64,000 nt of DNA from positions 136,640,346 through 136,704,345 of the forward strand of contig NC_080542.1 in assembly GCF_028640845.1 (NCBI RefSeq), read 5' to 3'. A model generated the notes under the pieces. The model searched no databases. It was given only the letters and a program-made list of their open reading frames with translations, and was not told the origin of the DNA. The translations under genes were made by a program, and so were the position numbers. Within the stretch, counting starts at the first letter, position 1; every line of letters begins with the position of its first letter. Of the stretch, positions 11,331 through 22,703 are shown one piece after another. This DNA is from Ahaetulla prasina (lineage: Eukaryota > Chordata > Lepidosauria > Squamata > Colubridae).

Positions 11331-12300
11331 AAAGAGGCAAGATGTCTTAATAGTGAAAGAGGGGGGGGATCTCCAAACTGGGGAAGAAAATTAAAAATCT
11401 GAATTTTTGTCTATTATAGAGGCACTTGGCTTTCTTATCCCTTCTATTGTATTTTTTCTAAATCTTTTCTAAATATTGTGGGCCAAGTATTTTAATGTAC
11501 TTTTTTAAAAAGCCATTTTTATTTTTATTTATAAATCCTGAACTTTACTCCATGGTGTCTACAGCCTAAACACCATTCAGAACACATGGAAAATCTTTCC
11601 TTCAAAATTCAAACAAAACACTCACTGTCAAGTTTTGTTTCTGGAGAGGTGCCCGCTGTGTCATCCATTTTCAAAAGCTTTTTTAAAAAAGACTCAAGAG
11701 CCGGGGGGCCCAATTTTCCCTCTCTCTTACTGCCTCCTTTGGCACTCCCCTTTTCCAATCTGGTTCTTTTGCAAAAATGAAACATTAGTTCCAAGGAATG
11801 ATAGGGTGCGTTGCTAGTAATTTCCAATAACTTGACAGTCTCCCTTTAGTTCTTTCTTTCACTCTAAATATAATTCTTGCTTCATCAAATTCTGCTTCTT
11901 GTATAACCGTGTACTTGGAGCCTCTTAAGAAAGTCACAGTAATCATAGCCAGTCAAACCTTAATTTGAAGGGAAAATGGACATAGGATTTGCCATCTGTA
12001 ATTACATAACGCCATCAAATTAAATTTACATTTATCTTTTTTTTCCCCCATTAACCCTGATGACACTGAGCTATTTGCGGCTTGGTCAGCTCAGAACAAA
12101 TTCTTTGGTTAATTTCACCCACTTTTCCTGAACTTCACCCACTTTTCCTGAACTTCAGATAGTGTGTACTATCTGCAGGGGTTTCTCCAGATGGGAGGTG
12201 TGTCAAAGAATTCACAATGGTGGTGACAATAATGCAGTCAATACCTCACCCTTTTTAAATTTTCACTTGGGACTTTGAAGAAGAGATTGGACTGCCATTT
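11331..12300. other. No gene recognised
   Basis: Non-coding. Contains an exact 20-bp tandem duplication of TTCACCCACTTTTCCTGAAC at about 12115-12155. Confidence 0.55.
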
Positions 12301-12304
12301 GTCA

Positions 12305-12362
12305 GAAATGATGTAGGGTCTCCTGATTGGGTGGGGTGTTGGTGTTGGTGTTGGTGTTGGAC
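12305..12362 (+). mobile_element. CR1-like 3' tail, left part
   Basis: GATGTAGGGTCTCCTGATTG with (GGTGTT)n, then GTTGGAC. The tail resumes after the inserted MITE as GGTTGGACTAGATGACC at 12921. Confidence 0.6.
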
Positions 12363-12920
12363 CAGGGGTGAAATGCTACCAGTTTGGGGCGGTTTGCCCA
12401 AACCGGTAGTGAAAATGCTACCTACCGCTTGAACCAGTAGTAATTTTTTTTTTAAAAAGTTCCCATGATTGTGCAGCACAGCTGATCATCTGGACTTTTA
12501 AAAAACTTTTTTAAAGCATTTTTTTACTACCGGTTCGGGCAATAGGTAGTAAAAAAATGCTTAAAATAAAAGTAAAAAAAGGTTCCGACAATCAGCTGTG
12601 CTGCGCAATCTTCGGAGGTTGGTTTTTTTTACTTTTTAAAGCATTTTTTTACTACCTATTGCCAGAACCTCTATTTTTGTGTAAAGTGTGATAGTTTGCT
12701 TTTGAGCTCTCTGTGACTCTGTGAGGTTCCTGCTTGTTGCAGGGGCCATTTTGTGTGAAGTCCAGCTGCTTTTGCATTGTGTGTGAGTCAGTTGTGTAGC
12801 TTTTGAGTTATTTTTGTGTAAAGTGTGATAGTTGGTTTTACCGGTCACATGACCACCAAGCCATGCCTACCAAGCCACGCCCACAGAACCGGTAGGGAAA
12901 AATTTTGAATTTCACCACTG
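12363..12920. mobile_element. hAT-type MITE (ACCGGT family), long copy
   Basis: CAGGGGTGAAATGCTACC and TTTCACCACTG termini with 7-of-8 matching flanks TGTTGGAC / GGTTGGAC. The interior has inverted TTTACTACC(GGTT) and AAAAAATGCTT arms around 12480-12660 and CCACCAAGCCATGCC blocks. It sits inside a CR1 tail. Confidence 0.82.
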
Positions 12921-12968
12921 GGTTGGACTAGATGACCTATAAGGTCCCTTCTAACTCTCTTAATCTGC
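12921..12968 (+). mobile_element. CR1-like 3' tail, right part
   Basis: GGTTGGACTAGATGACCTAT through GGTCCCTTCTAACTC, the standard CR1 3' signature of this genome. Confidence 0.65.
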
Positions 12969-14084
12969 AAACCTGTAATGTAAGAACATAAGCTGTGCCC
13001 TGGTGACTCAAACCCTATACCCGTCAAGTCCAGCAGGCTGTTTTTCCAGTGGCCAACCTATCTAAAGCAGCTCACCAGTTCGGAGGCAGCCTCACTTCCA
13101 TCAGGGCTAACAGCCACTAATTCCCATGACTTCTATAAAATAGGACCAACCTTTCTGAAATCAGTGAATCTGGTAGCCAGCACCGGGTTTCATGGTAGTG
13201 AATTGCAAAATTGAACGATGCATTATGTAAGAAAACATTTCCTCTTGTCTGCCCTGCTTTTGGATTGGCCTCAGTGCCAGGATGTGCAGCTTTTCATACG
13301 TTCTCATAAAAGACCATTCCCAGTTCTGCCCCTCACCTTTCTGTCCTGCTGCTGGTAAACGTGTTGCAAGCCACACGGTGTATTCTTTTAATTTGCCAAA
13401 ATAAAATGCGGAAAATATGTTATTTCTCCTGCCCAAGATGAAAGGCTTTACAGTATTTGTTTTGGCAGAAAACAACACAAAAGATGAATGTATTGTTTGG
13501 CCCAAAGATTGTAGGAATTAAGCTTGTGTTCCTGAAATAAGAGCCTGCTGAAGCACAAGTCACAGTGATCTGGCTAGTTTCCATTTCGAGAAGTCTTTTT
13601 GCAATTTTCCTGTCCTCCATTTTCTTGACTGAAGGAAAAGCAGTGAGTCCCCAATGTCCACATTGGAACAGATAAATCAATGACTTAAAAAGTATTTGCT
13701 CATCCAGAAGTTTTTATTGCTCTAATTGCCAGCTCTTGAACAAAATGTCCTACAACAGGAGCCTACATCCTTCTTATGTTCGCTGAACTACATTTCTAGC
13801 AGCCTGACAAGTATGATTAATGGTTAGGAATGCTGGAATCATAGGTCAGAAACAGGTGGGGAATTACAGGGTCCTTCCTGGGCCTTATGTTTAGGTGACC
13901 TCTTGAAGTGCTATGTTCTCTTTCACAGAAGTTGGCAGGCCACTCTTCTGAAATGATTTAGCAGATCCTGCGCAGAAAGAATGGTTGTGCTAGATTACCC
14001 CAGAAATCCCTTCTAAATTACAATTTGGGGCAGTTTCCATGAGCTGGAGTTCAAGAAGGTAGCAGATGAAAAGTGGAGAATTAG
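12969..14084. other. No gene recognised
   Basis: No conserved exon or known repeat. ORFs at 13161-13505 and 13420-13680 (minus) have no recognisable domains. Confidence 0.5.
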
Positions 14085-14304
14085 ATAGACAGCTGAAATA
14101 GACTCAAGTAGAACTAAAAGCAATGGATAGGAAGACCTGAAAAATAATGACAATGAATCATGCCCTTCATCCTCACAGCAACATTGACAGATTTTACCTA
14201 CCAAGGCAAATAGGTGTGCGTGGAATGCTGCAAGTGCATCAGATGGTTGAAGAAGGAAAAAGGGCTTTGGAAGAATATCTAAAGGACAATGAAGATGATG
14301 CACT
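14085..14304 (+). mobile_element. R4-like LINE, 5' part (interrupted)
   Basis: The frame at 14147 reads MTMNHALHPHSNIDRFYLPR and GVRGMLQVHQMVEEGKRALE, then YLKDNEDDALK. The xHxxxHPxxxxxRxYLPR and GxRGL motifs are found downstream of the RT domain in R4-type non-LTR retrotransposons. The element is broken by a CR1 insertion and continues at 14999. Confidence 0.75.
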
Positions 14305-14952
14305 GAAGTTTTTTGCTAGTGGACAACCATTTAGATATGAGCCAGCAGTGTGCAGCAGCTGCCAAAAAAACCAACACAGTTCTGGGCTGCATGAACAGAG
14401 GGATAAAATCAAGATCACCTGAAGTGTTAATACCACTTTATAATGCCTTGGTAAGGCTACACTTGGAATATTGCATTCAGTTTTGGTCGCCACAACGTAA
14501 AAAAGATGTGGAGACTCTAGAAAAAGAGCAGAGAAGAGCAACAAAGATGATTAAGGGACTGGAGGCTAAAACATACGAAGAACAGTTGCAGGAACTTAGT
14601 ATGTCTAATTTAATGAAAAGAAGAACTAGGGGTGACATGATAGCAGTGTTTCAGATATCTCAGGATTACCACAAAGAAGAGGGAGTCAAACTATTCTCCA
14701 AAGCACCTGAGAGTAGAACAAGAAGCAATGGGTGGAAACTAATCAAGGAGAGAAGCAACTTAGAACTAAGGAGAAATTTCCTGAGAGTTAGAACAATTAA
14801 TCAGTGGAACAACTTACCTCCAGAAGTTGTGAATGCTCCAACAGTGGAAGTTGCGTAGAAGAAGATGTTAGATAACCATTTGTCTGAAGTGATGTAGGGT
14901 TTCCTGCCTAAGCGGGGTTGGACTAGAAGACCTCCAAGATCCCTTCCAACTC

Positions 14953-14998
<46 letters not shown>
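14305..14998 (+). mobile_element. CR1-like LINE, 5'-truncated, in R4
   Basis: Codes RGIKSRSPEVLIPLYNALVR, LEYCIQFWSPQRKKDVETLE and [20 protein letters not shown], parallel to 1250-1824. It ends in the CR1 signature GGTTGGACTAGAAGACCTCC and a (GTT)n run of about 15 units at 14953-14998. It splits the R4-like element. Confidence 0.88.
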
Positions 14999-15835
14999 AT
15001 GTCAGTATACCAGGAAGGCTTACTGACTACCAGAGAGACCAAACAGGCCTACAAGAGAGGCCAAATGAAGAACAGAATGGAGGCATGGGAAGACAAAGCA
15101 ATACATTAAAAGATAACAGGGAACACAAACCTGACAATGGCTGAGAGCAGGAAAATTGAAAAAAAGAGACTGAGGGACTAATTCTGGCTGCAGAAGACCT
15201 AGCTTAAGAACAAATTCATACAAAGCCAGAAGAATTGTGAAGAAGCAACAGGCAATAAATGCTGTTTATGCAAAGAAGCTGAAGAAACAGTTGACCCTCC
15301 TAGTAAGCTGCTGCAAGAAGATCACACAGACTGACTATAAGCAAAGTCATGACAAAGCAGCATCAATGGTGCACTGGCGAATCTGCAAGGAATATCATTT
15401 GCCTGAAAAATATCATAAAATAGAGAAAATCATAGAAATTGGAGAAGCTAAGTTGCTCTGGGACTTTAGAAGTCAAACAGACAGGCACCTACCACATAAT
15501 ACTCTAGACTTAACAATCGTTAATAAGAAAGACAAAAAAGTCTGCATAGTAGATGTGGCAGTATCTGGAGAGAGCAGAACACAGGAGATGGAACTGGAGA
15601 AGATAACAAAATTCAAAAACCTACAAACAGAAATAGAACGATTGTGGCAAAAGCAAGAAAAGGTAGTACCAGCAATAATAGGGGCCTTGGATACAATCCC
15701 AAAACAGCTACAGCACATGAACACCATTAGCATTGATAAATTTGGTATCAATCAATTGCAAAAGGTAGCTTTACTCAGAACAGCCTCCATTCTACAATGA
15801 TATCTTTAACACCAATAGATCCCACACTACATTAT
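14999..15835 (+). mobile_element. R4-like LINE, C-terminal endonuclease part
   Basis: The frame 15237-15800 encodes MVHWRICKEYHL, KLLWDFRSQTDR, LDLTIVNKKDKKVCIVDVAV and EIERLWQKQEKVVPAIIGAL, ending LLRTASILQ. This is the restriction-enzyme-like (PD-D/ExK) endonuclease domain of R4-clade elements. Just upstream, in another frame (about 15258-15295), a CCLCKEAEETVD zinc-knuckle is read before a frameshift, and KNRMEAWEDKA precedes it. Stops and the shift show it is dead. Such elements are known from squamates. Confidence 0.8.
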
Positions 15836-16089
15836 CACTGCAGCAAAGGCATATTTACAAAAAAGAGCCCAGTAGTGCCTTAGGGAAAAAAGGCTGCAGA
15901 CCAGACCATATTCTGATTTTAACATGCTTGCAAAAATATTAAATCAATTCCCTTATCTGTCACGTAATAAATCTGTTACGATTTATGTCGTAACTTTGAA
16001 AAGCCGAAGAATGTGTTAAGTCTTCGTTAACAGTAATGGCTCATACCCAACATTCCCCAGTCATACCAACAATGATTACAACATCTAAC

Positions 16090-17504
16090 ACAAATAGATT
16101 TCACAGAAGATAATGTTGATAAGGCCCTGAAACCATCTCTATCTATTGGACCTGATGGTCTATGTGCATACTTCTTAAAAAAGCTTTCCACTAATGTAGC
16201 ATAATCTTTGAAAAATCTTTCAGGACCAGCTCCCTTCCCAAACTATGGTCACTAGCCACGGTCAACCCTGTCTTCAAAAAAGGGGACCCCAGTCTAGTTG
16301 AAAATTTCTTTATGCTGCGTCACCTGCAAAGTAATGGAATCACTCATCAATCAATCCATCACCCTCCACCTTGAAACAAACAACCTACTCTCTAATAAAC
16401 AATTTGGTTTCAGAAAAAAATTATCCTGTAATTTACAACTTCTTCACTGCAAAACATATGGACTACAAATCTTGATCAGGGCAAAGCAATAGATGCAATT
16501 TACATAGACTTCTGTAAAGCTTTTGACTCTGTGGTACATGATAAACGTCTCCTTAAACTAAAATCCTACGGCATCTCTCGACCCCTCCATAATTGGATAA
16601 CAGTGTTCCTGTCAAACAGACAACAAATGGTCAAAATAGGCAGTGCCCTATCAAATCTTGCTCCTGTCAATAGTGGTGTCCCCCAAGGCAGTGTTCTTGG
16701 ACCAACATTCTTTACATTATACATTATTGATCTCTGTGACCATATTAAAAGTAATTGTGTTCTCTTCACTGAAGATGTCAAAATATTTAACACTACCAAC
16801 AATACAGCTACTCTTCAAAAAGACCTTGACTTTGTGTCAGAATGGTCAAAAACTTGGCAACTCCAAATCTCAACCAGCAAATGCTCTGTCTTACACATTG
16901 GAAAAAAGAATCAGAACACTAAATACAAACTTGATGGACATTACCTTGTAGATGACCCCTCACCCTGTCAAAGACCTTGGAGTTTTCATATCGAACAATC
17001 TAAGTGCCAAAGCCCACTGCAACTACATCGCCAAAAAGGCTTTAAGAGTTGTAAACTTAATCTTGTGTAGCTTCTTCTCCAGAAAGATTACACTACTAAC
17101 CAGTGCATACAAACATTTGCTAGACCAATTCTCGAATACAGCTCGCCTGTCTGGAACCCACACCTTATTTCGGACATTAATACAATTGAGCATGTCCAGA
17201 AATATTTAACAAGAAAAGTTCTCCACTCCTGTGACCACAACAAAATATCTTATGCCACCAGACTTGAAATCTTGAATTTAGAAAACTTAGAACTCCGTCG
17301 CCTTCAGCATGACCTGAGTATAACTCATAAAATCATCTGCTACAATGTCCTTCCTGTCGAAGACTACTTCAGCTTCAATCGCAACAATACACAAGCACAC
17401 AATAGATTTAAACTTAAAGTAAACCACTCCAATCTTGATTGTAGAAAATATGACTTCAGTAACAGAGTTCTTAATGCCTGGAATGCACTATCTGACTCTG
17501 TGCT
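16090..17504 (+). mobile_element. LINE family C, RT region, left part
   Basis: Decayed reverse transcriptase: [77 protein letters not shown], an altered catalytic box (FTEDVKIF near 16765 where FADD is expected) and C-terminal LENLELRRLQHDLSITHKII. Interrupted at 17504 by an L2-like LINE; the 3' end resumes at 21649. Confidence 0.82.
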
Positions 17505-17842
17505 GAGCGGTAGTGCAGGGGGTCGGATGTGTCATCTGGAGGGTTCGGCCCGCTGAGGGAGGAGTTGGAGGCGAGGCTGGCCCTCTTTTAGACCCCTTTT
17601 TTGACATCAAGGCCCACATTGACTTTAACACCAAGGCCGTATGGACTGACTTGGAGGAGAATGGCTTGTCATCTGGACCTGGGAAAGTGGGGCCGTTTGG
17701 GTTTGGGGGTAGAATAACGGCCCCACGGAATCCTGGAAGTCCATGGTCCATCTCGCCAGCCAGGGAGCCTAGTCTTGCTGCAATGACATTTTGACATCTT
17801 GACCGGCTTGGATGGACTGCTGACTGTACTGTATTTTTATTG

Positions 17843-18238
17843 ATGCGAAGATTCTCAACTGCGGACCTTCTTGCCCTGCGAGATTCCCCTCTCTCGCAGG
17901 TCTGGCCCTCCACACTATCGAGGGCACATCTCGAGGACGGGTTTTGGAACCCCGAGAGTTGGCATGCGAAATCTAGGAGGCTTAGGAGATTTTTAATGAA
18001 CTGTTTTAATCGCTTTTTACCGGGGAGTTTTAAGGGGAATTTTAAGGGGGGGAGGGAAACTGACGGGTTTGGTTTTGGGGGGTGGATGGGCCCGTCAGGG
18101 AGGGGGCTTGGTCCACCATGTGTTCGCGGCGGTAACTTAATAGGTCCTGGGGTTATGGCGAGGGGTGTCGTTCCAGCTTGTCAGGGTCGAGCTATTACAA
18201 CGGTAAGTGGGAGAGGCAGATATGATAACATAACATAA
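17843..18238 (+). pseudogene. ORF1 of L2-like LINE copy 1, 4E-T-like N-terminus
   Basis: From the ATG the frame reads MRRFSTADLLALRDSPLSQV then WPSTLSRAHLEDGFWNPESW and HAKSRRLRRF. It keeps an F-x4-L-L motif and an F-W-N-P-E-S-W-H-A block at the spacing seen in the eIF4E-binding segment of host 4E-T. It is followed by Gly/Arg-rich sequence ([13 protein letters not shown]) and is cut at 18226 by a CR1 fragment. Function is inference. Confidence 0.6.
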
Positions 18239-18500
18239 CATCAGAGTTGGAAGGGACCTTGGAGGCCTTCTAGTCCAACCCCCTGCCCAGGCAGGAAACC
18301 CTACACCATCTCAGTCAGATGGTTATCCAACATTTTCTTAAAAATTTCCAGTGTTGGAGCATTCACAACTTCTGAAGGCAAGTTGTTCCACTTATTAATT
18401 GTTCTAACTGTCAGGAAATTTCTCCTTAGTTCTAAGTTGCTTCTTTCCTTGATCAGTTTCCACCCATTGCTTCTTGTTCTACCCTCAGGTGCTCTGGAGA
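18226..18500 (-). mobile_element. CR1-like 3' fragment inserted in L2-like LINE
   Basis: Minus-strand CR1 C-terminus ([20 protein letters not shown]) with its (TTATG)n tail at the low-coordinate end, flanked by 6-bp repeats ATATGA (18220-18225, 18501-18506). The other long copy (56215 onward) reads through without it. Confidence 0.88.
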
Positions 18501-18635
18501 ATATGACAGAAGGGGGGGGCACATCAGGTTTTGGGGGCTCGCCCTCGCTGTTTACGAGCGATTGCGTGCTCCGGCCCCCCAGAAATTTCCCGTGACCCGA
18601 GTGGCCAAGATAATCGGGACCTGGGCCTCCGGCTG

Positions 18636-21426
18636 ATGTTATGTAATGCCAGGTCCGCGGTTAATAAAGCCCCCCTGATTTCAGATCTTATTCAGGAAGG
18701 GACCGCGGACGTTATGGGCATTACGGAGACCTGGCTGGGCACCGAAGGGGGGGTCCCCCTAGTGGAGATGTGCCCACCAGGCTTCCGAGCATTCCATCAG
18801 CCGAGGGCCCAGGGTAGGGGTGGAGGGGTGGCGGTTATCATTAAGGAGAGTCTTGAGCCGAGGGAAACCACTGTGCCTCAGATAGCTGGGTGTGAATCCC
18901 TCTTCGTGAAGTGGGGTCGTAGAACTCAGGTGGGCTTGTTGATCACGTACCTGGCTCCTTGCTGCGTGACTACAGCCCTGCCTGAGCTGTTGGAGTTGCT
19001 GGCCGGGTTGGCAGTTGAAACCCCCAGACTGTTGGTCATGGGGGATTTCAATTTGCCATCAGCCGGCGTAGCATCCTCGACAGCTCAGGAGTTCATGGCT
19101 TCCATGACGGCCATGGACCTGATTCAGTTAATTGACGGCCCTACCCACGTCGGGGGAGGTACCCTAGACCTGATTTTTATCTCTGGCCAGTGGTTTAATG
19201 ATCTGGTTTTAAATGATTTAGTTGTGGAACCTTTGTCATGGTCAGATCATTTTCTCCTTCGTCTAGACTTTCTGACCGCTACCCACCATCGCAGGGAGAC
19301 GGAACCAATGCGTTGGTTCCGTCCCAGGCGCCTGATGGACCCGGAGAGGTTCCTGACGGAGCTTGGGCGTTTCGAACACCTGGCCCACGACTCGACTGAA
19401 GAGCTAGTTGCGGCCTGGGAACGGGCCGCGGCTGGAGCTTTGGACCGTGTCGTGCCTTTGCGGCCTCTGACCCGGCGTCGGTCTCAACCAGCTCCTTGGT
19501 TCTCCGAGGAGCTGAGGGAGATGAAGCACCGGAGAAGACGTCTAGAGAGTGCCTGGAGATCCAGCCGCTCTGAGGCTGACCGGACACTAGTTAGGTCCTA
19601 TAGTAGGACCTACTTAGTGGCAATGAGGGTTGCGAAGCGTTCCTACGTTTCCTCCCTCATTGCGTCGGCAGATAACCGCCCGGCCGCCCTGTTTCGGGTG
19701 ACCCGCTCGCTCCTTCAACAGGAGGGGCGGGAGGACCCCCTACAAGGGCGTGCCGAGGAGTTTAACGGTTATCTATACGATAAAATCGTTCAGCTTCAGG
19801 ACGGATTGGATCAAAATTGGGTAGATCCAGGCGAGGGTTCCGAGGCCCGTCTTGTTGAGGTGGTTTGGGATGATTTTGATCCTGTGACTCCCGAGGACAT
19901 GGACAGGTTGCTGGGTAGGCTGAACGCCACCACATGTTTACTGGATCCGTGCCTCCTGGTTAGTACTGGCTACTCAGGAGGTGACACGAGGCTGGCTCCA
20001 GGGATTACAAATGCTTCTTTGCGGGAGGGGTCTTTCCGCGGCCTTGAAAGAGGCTGTGGTGAGACCCTCCTCAAGAAGCCTTCCTGGACCCAGCTGTTTT
20101 AGGAACTACCGCCAGTCTCCAATCTTCGCCACGGCGAAGGTTGTAGAGAGTGTGGTGGCATGTCAGCTACCCCAGTACCTGGATGAAGCTGTCTATCTAG
20201 ACCTGCTCCAGTCCGCTTCCGGCCCGGATACAGTACGGAGACAGCTTTGGTCGCACTGGTGGATGATCTCTGGAGGGCCAGGATAGGGGTTACCTCTGCC
20301 CTGGTCCTATTAGACCTCTCAGCGGCTTTTGATACCATCGACCATGGTATCCTGCTGCGCCAGTTGGAGGGGTTGGGAGTGGAGGCACCGCTTATCGGTG
20401 GTTCTCCTCCTACCTCTCTGATCGGACGCAGACGGTGTTGACAGGGGGCAGAGATCGACCCAAGGTGCCTCATGTGTGGGGTGCCGCAGGGGTCAATTCT
20501 CTCACCCCTCCTGTTCAACATCTATATGAAGCCGCTGGGTGAGATCATCAGTGGCTTTGGGGTGAGATACCAACTGTACGCTGATGACACCCAGCTGTAC
20601 TTTTCCACCCCGGCCACCCCAGTGAAGCTGTCAAGTGCTGTCCGGGTGTCTGGAAGCCGTCGGGGCCTGGATGGGGAGGAACAGGCTCAAACTTAATCCC
20701 TCCAAGACGGAGTGGCTGTGGATGCCGGCACCTCGGTACAGTCAGCTGCAGATGCGGCTGTCTGTTGGGGGTGAATCATTGGCCCCGATGGAGAAGGTAC
20801 GCAACTTGGGCGTGCTCCTGGATGGTCGGTTGTCCTTTGGAGACCATTTGGCGACCGTCTCCAGGAGAGCATTTTATCAGGTTCGCCTGATCCGCCAGTT
20901 GCGTCCCTTCCTGGACCGGGATGCCTTATGCACAGTCACTCATGCTCTCGTTACCTCTCGCCTGGACTACTGCAATGCTCTCTACATGGGGCTCCCCTTG
21001 AAGAGCACCCGGAGACTTCAGCTAGTTCAGAACGCGGCTGCGCGGGTTATTGAGGGAGCGTCTTGGAGCTCCCACATAACACCTATCCTGCGCAGACTGC
21101 ACTGGCTACCTGTTGTTTTCCGGGTGCGCTTCAAGGTATTGGTTACCACCTTTAAAGCGCTCCATGGCTTAGGACCGGGCTATCTACGGGACCGCCTACT
21201 GCCGGCTTCTATCTCCCATCGTCCGGTACGCTCCCACAGAGAGGGACTCCTCAGGGTGCCGTCAGCCAAACAGTGTCGACTGGCGGCCCCCAGGGGGAGG
21301 GCCTTCTCTGTGGGAGCTCCGACCCTGTGGAACGAACTTCCCCTCGGACTTCGACAATTACCTGACCTTAGGACCTTTTGCCGCGAACTTAAAACTTATT
21401 TATTTCGTATGGCTGGACTAGCCTGA
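18636..21426 (+). pseudogene. ORF2 of L2-like LINE copy 1 (APE endonuclease + RT)
   Basis: Endonuclease motifs in one open frame to 20102: [48 protein letters not shown] and [10 protein letters not shown]. Then a linker and, after frameshifts, the [65 protein letters not shown] and a conserved C-terminus (20635-21426) with [20 protein letters not shown] and [16 protein letters not shown] type II non-LTR ORF2 in which all catalytic boxes remain but the frame is broken. Confidence 0.85.
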
Positions 21427-21609
21427 TTTTTATTTTTATTGGATGGGTTTTAAAAACTGTGTTATTTTAAGGGGGAGTACGTTTTTTAACATTTTGGGCA
21501 CTTAAATTAGTTTTTTAAGGGATGTTTTTAATTATTGTGTGTATTTACATTTTATCTGCCTGTTCACCGCCCTGAGTCCTTCGGGAGAAGGGCGGTATAC
21601 AAATTAAAA

Positions 21610-21648
<39 letters not shown>

Positions 21649-21649
<1 letters not shown>

Positions 21650-21866
21650 GTGCTCTCTTCCCAAAATCCCCAAAACTTTAACCAAAGACTATCTACTGTT
21701 GACCTCACCCCATTCTAAGAGGCCTGTAAGGGGCGTGCATAAGAGCAGCAACGTGCCTACCATTCCTGTCCTAATGTTCCCTTTGATTGTACCCAATTCA
21801 TATGGTTATTTCATGCTTATACTTATATATGCTGTTGTGTTTGATAAATAAATAAATAAATTAAAA
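21649..21866 (+). mobile_element. LINE family C, 3' end, right part
   Basis: Continues the element broken at 17504: CCCAAAATCCCCAAAACTTT, AGGCCTGTAAGGGGCGTGCA and a GATAAATAAATAAATAAAT tail, matching 5795-6045. Confidence 0.8.
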
Positions 21867-22242
21867 ATTAAAAAAATCATGGTTTTTAACTTTTTATCTT
21901 TTTCAAAGGTATATAAGCAAGCAACTGTTTATTTTTGTTCTTCATGTAAGAGATTGAAAGCTGCCTGTGTGCAGCATTTAAATGTAACTATGAGCTCTTT
22001 TTTGTCTTGGGGTTATTTGACACAAATGCCAGGATTTACTAAGAAGGATTTGAGGGGCCCCTTGTGGACAAGAGAATTTTGGATTGTGGCACATTTGAAC
22101 TTGTGCAAAGTAGGCTGGATTTGCCTAATTCTGCAAATGCTAGCAAGGGCTCTTTAATTTCACATGAAAAACAAACCACACTCATTTTAAATTAGAAAAT
22201 TAAAAATCAAACATTCAAAGCTCATGGGACTATATGTTCAGT

Positions 22243-22531
22243 TTTATTCCAAAAATAAGTATAAAGATTTACAGTGCGTATTTGAAACAAATGTATTTAT
22301 TTTAAAGGGATGCTTTCATAAATATTTATTCTGAGTTTCGTAAAAATGTTCTCTAGCTCATGTCCAAATACTGTGTTGATACATCTTAAAACATATAAAT
22401 ACTATTTACAAATAGGAATTTTAAAAAATATTTCAGCCATGCAATATTCTGCTAAATCCCACACATTAACAAATTCATTTCAAACCATGAGGCCATATTT
22501 GTGCATTCAGATACAGACCTCTGTTTGCGTT
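22243..22531 (-). promoter_or_regulatory. DYNC2I1: DYNC2I1 3' UTR with candidate poly(A) signals
   Basis: AT-rich non-coding sequence directly after the stop codon. AATAAA hexamers on the minus strand lie at 22325-22330, 22296-22301 and 22243-22248, 200-290 nt past the stop. Which is used cannot be decided from sequence. Confidence 0.6.
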
Positions 22532-22703
22532 TTATAAGGCCTGCTGCAAAAGCAGGTTTAATTTCTCTGCCTCTTCTGGCTGAGGCAGGGCCCATATCTT
22601 CTTGACGTACTTAATATCTATTATTCCTGATTCTTTGGCAAGTGCTATGCCCAGAACGCCACTTGGTTTCTCAGGTTCTCCCAGTACAGCCATTGTTATA
22701 ATC
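22532..22703 (-). CDS. DYNC2I1: DYNC2I1 exon 25 (last) and stop
   Basis: Codes [20 protein letters not shown] through [20 protein letters not shown] and LLLQQAL, then TAA at 22532-22534. The acceptor is TTTTCAG. It matches the C-terminal exon of WDR60 and fixes the 3' end of the CDS. Confidence 0.96.

Larger units (their letters stand above)
17505..21648 (+). mobile_element. Near full-length L2-like LINE (family B), copy 1
   Basis: A 4.1-kb element flanked by 6-bp duplications TGTGCT (17499-17504 and 21649-21654). Order: 5' UTR, ORF1 (17843-18238, cut by a CR1 fragment), ORF2 with an APE-type endonuclease (18636-19260; [27 protein letters not shown]) and reverse transcriptase (20040-21426; [41 protein letters not shown]). 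The 3' end is CCGCCCTGAGTCCTTCGGGA plus an (ATT)n tail. Frameshifts near 20040, 20290, 20440 and 20680 kill it. Confidence 0.9.

Noticed and set aside
14999..15835. Host nuclease gene from the open 187-codon frame
   Set aside because: Residues match the C-terminal endonuclease of R4-type retrotransposons, with a frameshifted zinc-knuckle upstream.
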